In this document: in pieces, positions 52,965 through 55,079 of the stretch
Layout: every line of letters starts with the position of its first letter
Numbering within the stretch: position 1 is the stretch's first letter
NCBI GenBank assembly: GCA_030066015.1
Contig: JASJCL010000026.1
Coordinates: 1 to 55,079 of the forward strand
DNA from: Desulfosarcinaceae bacterium
GTDB taxonomy: Bacteria > Desulfobacterota > Desulfobacteria > Desulfobacterales > Desulfosarcinaceae
Length of the DNA: 55,079 nt
Direction: 5' to 3'
The notes under the pieces: model-generated
What the model was told of the DNA's origin: nothing
Database searches by the model: none
What the model saw: only the letters and a program-made list of their open reading frames with translations
Program-made: the position numbers and the translations under genes

Positions 52965-54914
52965 ATGCCGTCCAAAAAATATCAGATTGACTACGCCAAA
53001 TGCCTCAACCCGGCCCAGTACGAGGCCGTGATGTTCTCCGAAGGCCCCCTGCTGGTGATCGCGGGGGCCGGCAGTGGGAAGACGCGCACGCTGACCTATC
53101 GGGTCGCCCGACTGGTGGAAGATGGCATACACCCAGCGGCCATCCTGCTGCTTTCGTTCACCCGCAAGGCTTCACAGGAGATGTTAAGACGGGCTGCGGC
53201 ACTCCTCGACAAACGGTGTGAGCAGGTCAGCGGCGGCACCTTCCACTCCTTTGCGCATCTGATGCTGCGGCGCTACGGCCATCTGCTGGGTTTCGAACAG
53301 GGGTTTACCATCATTGACCGTGCCGATGCGGAGACCCTTGTCGGCATGCTTCGCAAAGAGATCTCTACCGGCCTCAAGTCCGGCACCTTGCCGCGCAAAG
53401 GCACGATTCTCAATATCATCAGCCGGAGCGTGAACAAGGCAGTTGCCTTCGACGAGGTGGTCTATGAAGACTACCCGCACCTCATCCATCACTTGGATGC
53501 ATTGCGCCGCATCCAGGAGCTGTACACCCAGCGCAAGCGCGAAATGGCCTTCTGTGACTATGATGATCTGCTCGTATATCTGCGGCAGCTGCTGTTGATG
53601 CACGAAGATCTGCGGCGGCGTCTGGCCGCGCGCTATGAATTCGTCATGGTGGATGAGTATCAGGACACCAATCCGATTCAGGCAGACATCGTCGCGCTGT
53701 TGGGGGAGGAGCACCGCAATGTCATGGTGGTGGGGGATGATTCCCAGAGCATTTACAGCTTCCGGGGCGCTGACTTCCAAAACATCATGCGCTTCCCGGA
53801 AACGTTTACAGGTGCGCGGGTCATCAAGCTTGAAGAGAACTATCGCAGCATCCAACCGATCCTGGATTTAACCAATCGCATGATCGACCAGGCAGCGGAG
53901 AAATATACCAAACGCTTGTTTACCCAGAAGGAGGGCGGTGCCACACCCGCCCTGGTCAGCACCGAAGATGAAAACGTGCAGTCGCGCTTCGTGGTGGAAA
54001 AGATCATCGATCTGAACGCCGAAGGCGTTCCGCTGAAAGAGATCGCGGTTCTCTTTCGGGCCAGCTTTCACTCCTTCGACCTGGAGATCGAGCTGGGCCG
54101 TGAAGGGGTGCCCTTCATCAAGGTTGGCGGGTTCAAGTTCATGGAAGCAGCCCATATTAAGGATGTGCTCGCCCACCTCAGGGTGATCGAAGCGCCCCAC
54201 GACCGCCTGAGCTGGTATCGTATCCTCCTCCTCCTGGAGCGGGTCGGTCCCAAAACCGCGCAGCGCATCTTCGATGCCATCATGGCCGCCCGAGCCGGTG
54301 TCAATGGTATCTGCTCCCTGCAGCTGAAAGGCAAACGCCCAGCGGGTCTGGACCGCCTCCAAGATCTATATGCCACCCTCATCGCCGCAGGGGAGAGCCC
54401 CGCTAGTGTCGCCGTCCTCGGCCAGCAAGTGGTAGACTACTACACCCCCATCCTGCGCGAGCGGTTCGACGACTACCCCAAACGCGAGAAGGACCTGGAT
54501 CATTTACTCGGCATCATGGAGCGCTACAGCGATCTGACCAGCTTCCTGGCGGACATGGCGCTGGAGCCGCCCAATGCCACCGTCGACGAGAGCATGGCGG
54601 CGGAAGAGAGCACCGGCGACCGGTTGACCCTCTCCACGGTTCACTCGGCCAAAGGCCTCGAATGGCATACGGTCTTCATCATCTGGAGCCTCGATGGCCG
54701 CTTCCCCTCCATCCACGCCCTCAACAAGGAGAGCGAACTGGAGGAGGAACTGCGGTTGATGTACGTGGCCGCCACCCGCGCCCGTGAACGGCTCTATTTC
54801 ACCTACCCCCATCAGATCTTCGACCGCGGTTCGGGGATGCTCCTTAGCCGCCCCTCACGCTTCATCGAGCCCTTCTGCGCGTCACATCTGGCGCAGCGTC
54901 ACATCTCCTGGTAG
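52965..54914 (+). CDS. UvrD/Rep-type superfamily 1 DNA helicase
   Basis: 649 residues, a little shorter than E. coli Rep or UvrD. The ATG at 52965 is chosen over an upstream TTG. Motifs in order: Q-like LNPAQYEAV, motif I GAGSGKTRT (34-42), motif Ia SFTRKASQEM, motif II VDEYQDTN (near 228), motif III GDDSQSIYSFRGA, motif IV NYRS, motif V TVHSAKGLEWHTVF and motif VI YVAATRARERLY. It unwinds DNA 3'-5' using ATP in repair or replication restart. The C-terminus ends soon after motif VI, without the extended RNA-polymerase-interacting tail of UvrD/PcrA. Nearest-family naming (rep, pcrA or uvrD) is not safe from sequence alone. Confidence 0.93.
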   Translation: MPSKKYQIDYAKCLNPAQYEAVMFSEGPLLVIAGAGSGKTRTLTYRVARLVEDGIHPAAILLLSFTRKASQEMLRRAAALLDKRCEQVSGGTFHSFAHLMLRRYGHLLGFEQGFTIIDRADAETLVGMLRKEISTGLKSGTLPRKGTILNIISRSVNKAVAFDEVVYEDYPHLIHHLDALRRIQELYTQRKREMAFCDYDDLLVYLRQLLLMHEDLRRRLAARYEFVMVDEYQDTNPIQADIVALLGEEHRNVMVVGDDSQSIYSFRGADFQNIMRFPETFTGARVIKLEENYRSIQPILDLTNRMIDQAAEKYTKRLFTQKEGGATPALVSTEDENVQSRFVVEKIIDLNAEGVPLKEIAVLFRASFHSFDLEIELGREGVPFIKVGGFKFMEAAHIKDVLAHLRVIEAPHDRLSWYRILLLLERVGPKTAQRIFDAIMAARAGVNGICSLQLKGKRPAGLDRLQDLYATLIAAGESPASVAVLGQQVVDYYTPILRERFDDYPKREKDLDHLLGIMERYSDLTSFLADMALEPPNATVDESMAAEESTGDRLTLSTVHSAKGLEWHTVFIIWSLDGRFPSIHALNKESELEEELRLMYVAATRARERLYFTYPHQIFDRGSGMLLSRPSRFIEPFCASHLAQRHISW

Positions 54915-55079
54915 AGCGCCGCGATCACCCGGGCGCATTCGCGACAGCGACACCGGCTTGAAATCAGATGCGGCTGAGGGGATCACGGCGGCCGGCATAC
55001 CCCCGACCGCGATGGCGAGGCGCCGCTCGATGGCGCACGCTTTCATTTGCATTCGGCGCAAGGCCATGCTATTGGCGCT

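Noticed and set aside
54915-55079. A short minus-strand open frame at the right edge
   Set aside because: It is cut off or too short to judge and shows no motif or ribosome-binding site.
1-55079. CRISPR arrays, tRNA or rRNA genes, insertion sequences and att sites
   Set aside because: I looked through the intergenic regions and saw no regularly spaced repeats, cloverleaf-like sequence, rRNA segments or transposase motifs.

Overview
The window looks like chromosomal DNA from a high-GC, Gram-negative sulfate-reducing bacterium of the Desulfobacterota (Desulfosarcina/Desulfatitalea-like, an inference). The best marker is a complete quinone-reductase complex operon (QrcA-D type, 28.8-34.4 kb) directly downstream of a ResB/CcsA (system II) cytochrome c biogenesis pair. 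No rRNA, tRNA, CRISPR array, insertion sequence or phage gene was recognised.

Layout. (1) 1-7.8 kb, minus strand: an MSHA-type type IV pilus/secretion locus. It starts with a prepilin behind a sigma-54-like promoter, followed by MshJ-, MshI-, MshK-, MshL- (secretin), MshN- (TPR) and MshM/ExeA-like (AAA ATPase, cut by the window edge) genes. (2) 8.0-15.1 kb, minus strand: a tightly packed operon of a small membrane protein, a TauE/SafE permease with a large periplasmic domain, an Oxa1/EMC3-like membrane protein, a second TauE/SafE permease, a small exported membrane protein, a membrane-bound histidine kinase and an NtrC-family sigma-54 activator. (3) 15.1-15.8 kb: a 681-bp divergent control region. 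(4) 15.8-21.9 kb, plus strand: a cytoplasmic redox operon with a four-cluster ferredoxin, a GltD/SfrB-like flavoprotein, a 69-aa protein, a Mo/W-bisPGD oxidoreductase and a NuoG-N-terminus-like protein. (5) 21.9-25.8 kb, minus: two paralogous hybrid histidine kinases. (6) 26.1-28.7 kb, minus: an MFS transporter and murA. (7) 28.8-37.2 kb, minus: qrc operon with a 52-aa extra protein, then ccsA and resB. (8) 37.8-42.7 kb, plus: a GldA/GldF/GldG-type ABC system with a DUF4340 protein, ending at a strong terminator. (9) 43.5-48.6 kb, plus: a CheB-CheR-PAS fusion and a hybrid kinase. (10) 48.8-55 kb: an M16 peptidase lipoprotein, a histone H1-like protein and a UvrD/Rep-type helicase.

The most interesting part is 8.0-21.9 kb. 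The divergent region carries two near-consensus sigma-54 promoters facing outward (TGGCATATTGCTTGCT on minus, 15185-15200; TGGTATGTAATTTGCG on plus, 15581-15596). Between them lie two copies of a 22-bp dyad (GGTGCAAT-N8-TGCACC, 15338-15359 and 15424-15445). Each dyad is 135-137 bp from its nearer promoter, so the arrangement is almost mirror-symmetric. The leftward operon ends in a kinase and a sigma-54 activator that are obvious candidates to act at these dyads. I infer a self-contained, signal-induced module: two TauE/SafE-family anion permeases and accessory membrane proteins on one arm, and a cytoplasmic molybdoenzyme with an NAD(P)H-linked flavoprotein and ferredoxins on the other. A sulfur oxyanion or organosulfonate is the natural guess for the substrate, but the sequence does not name it.
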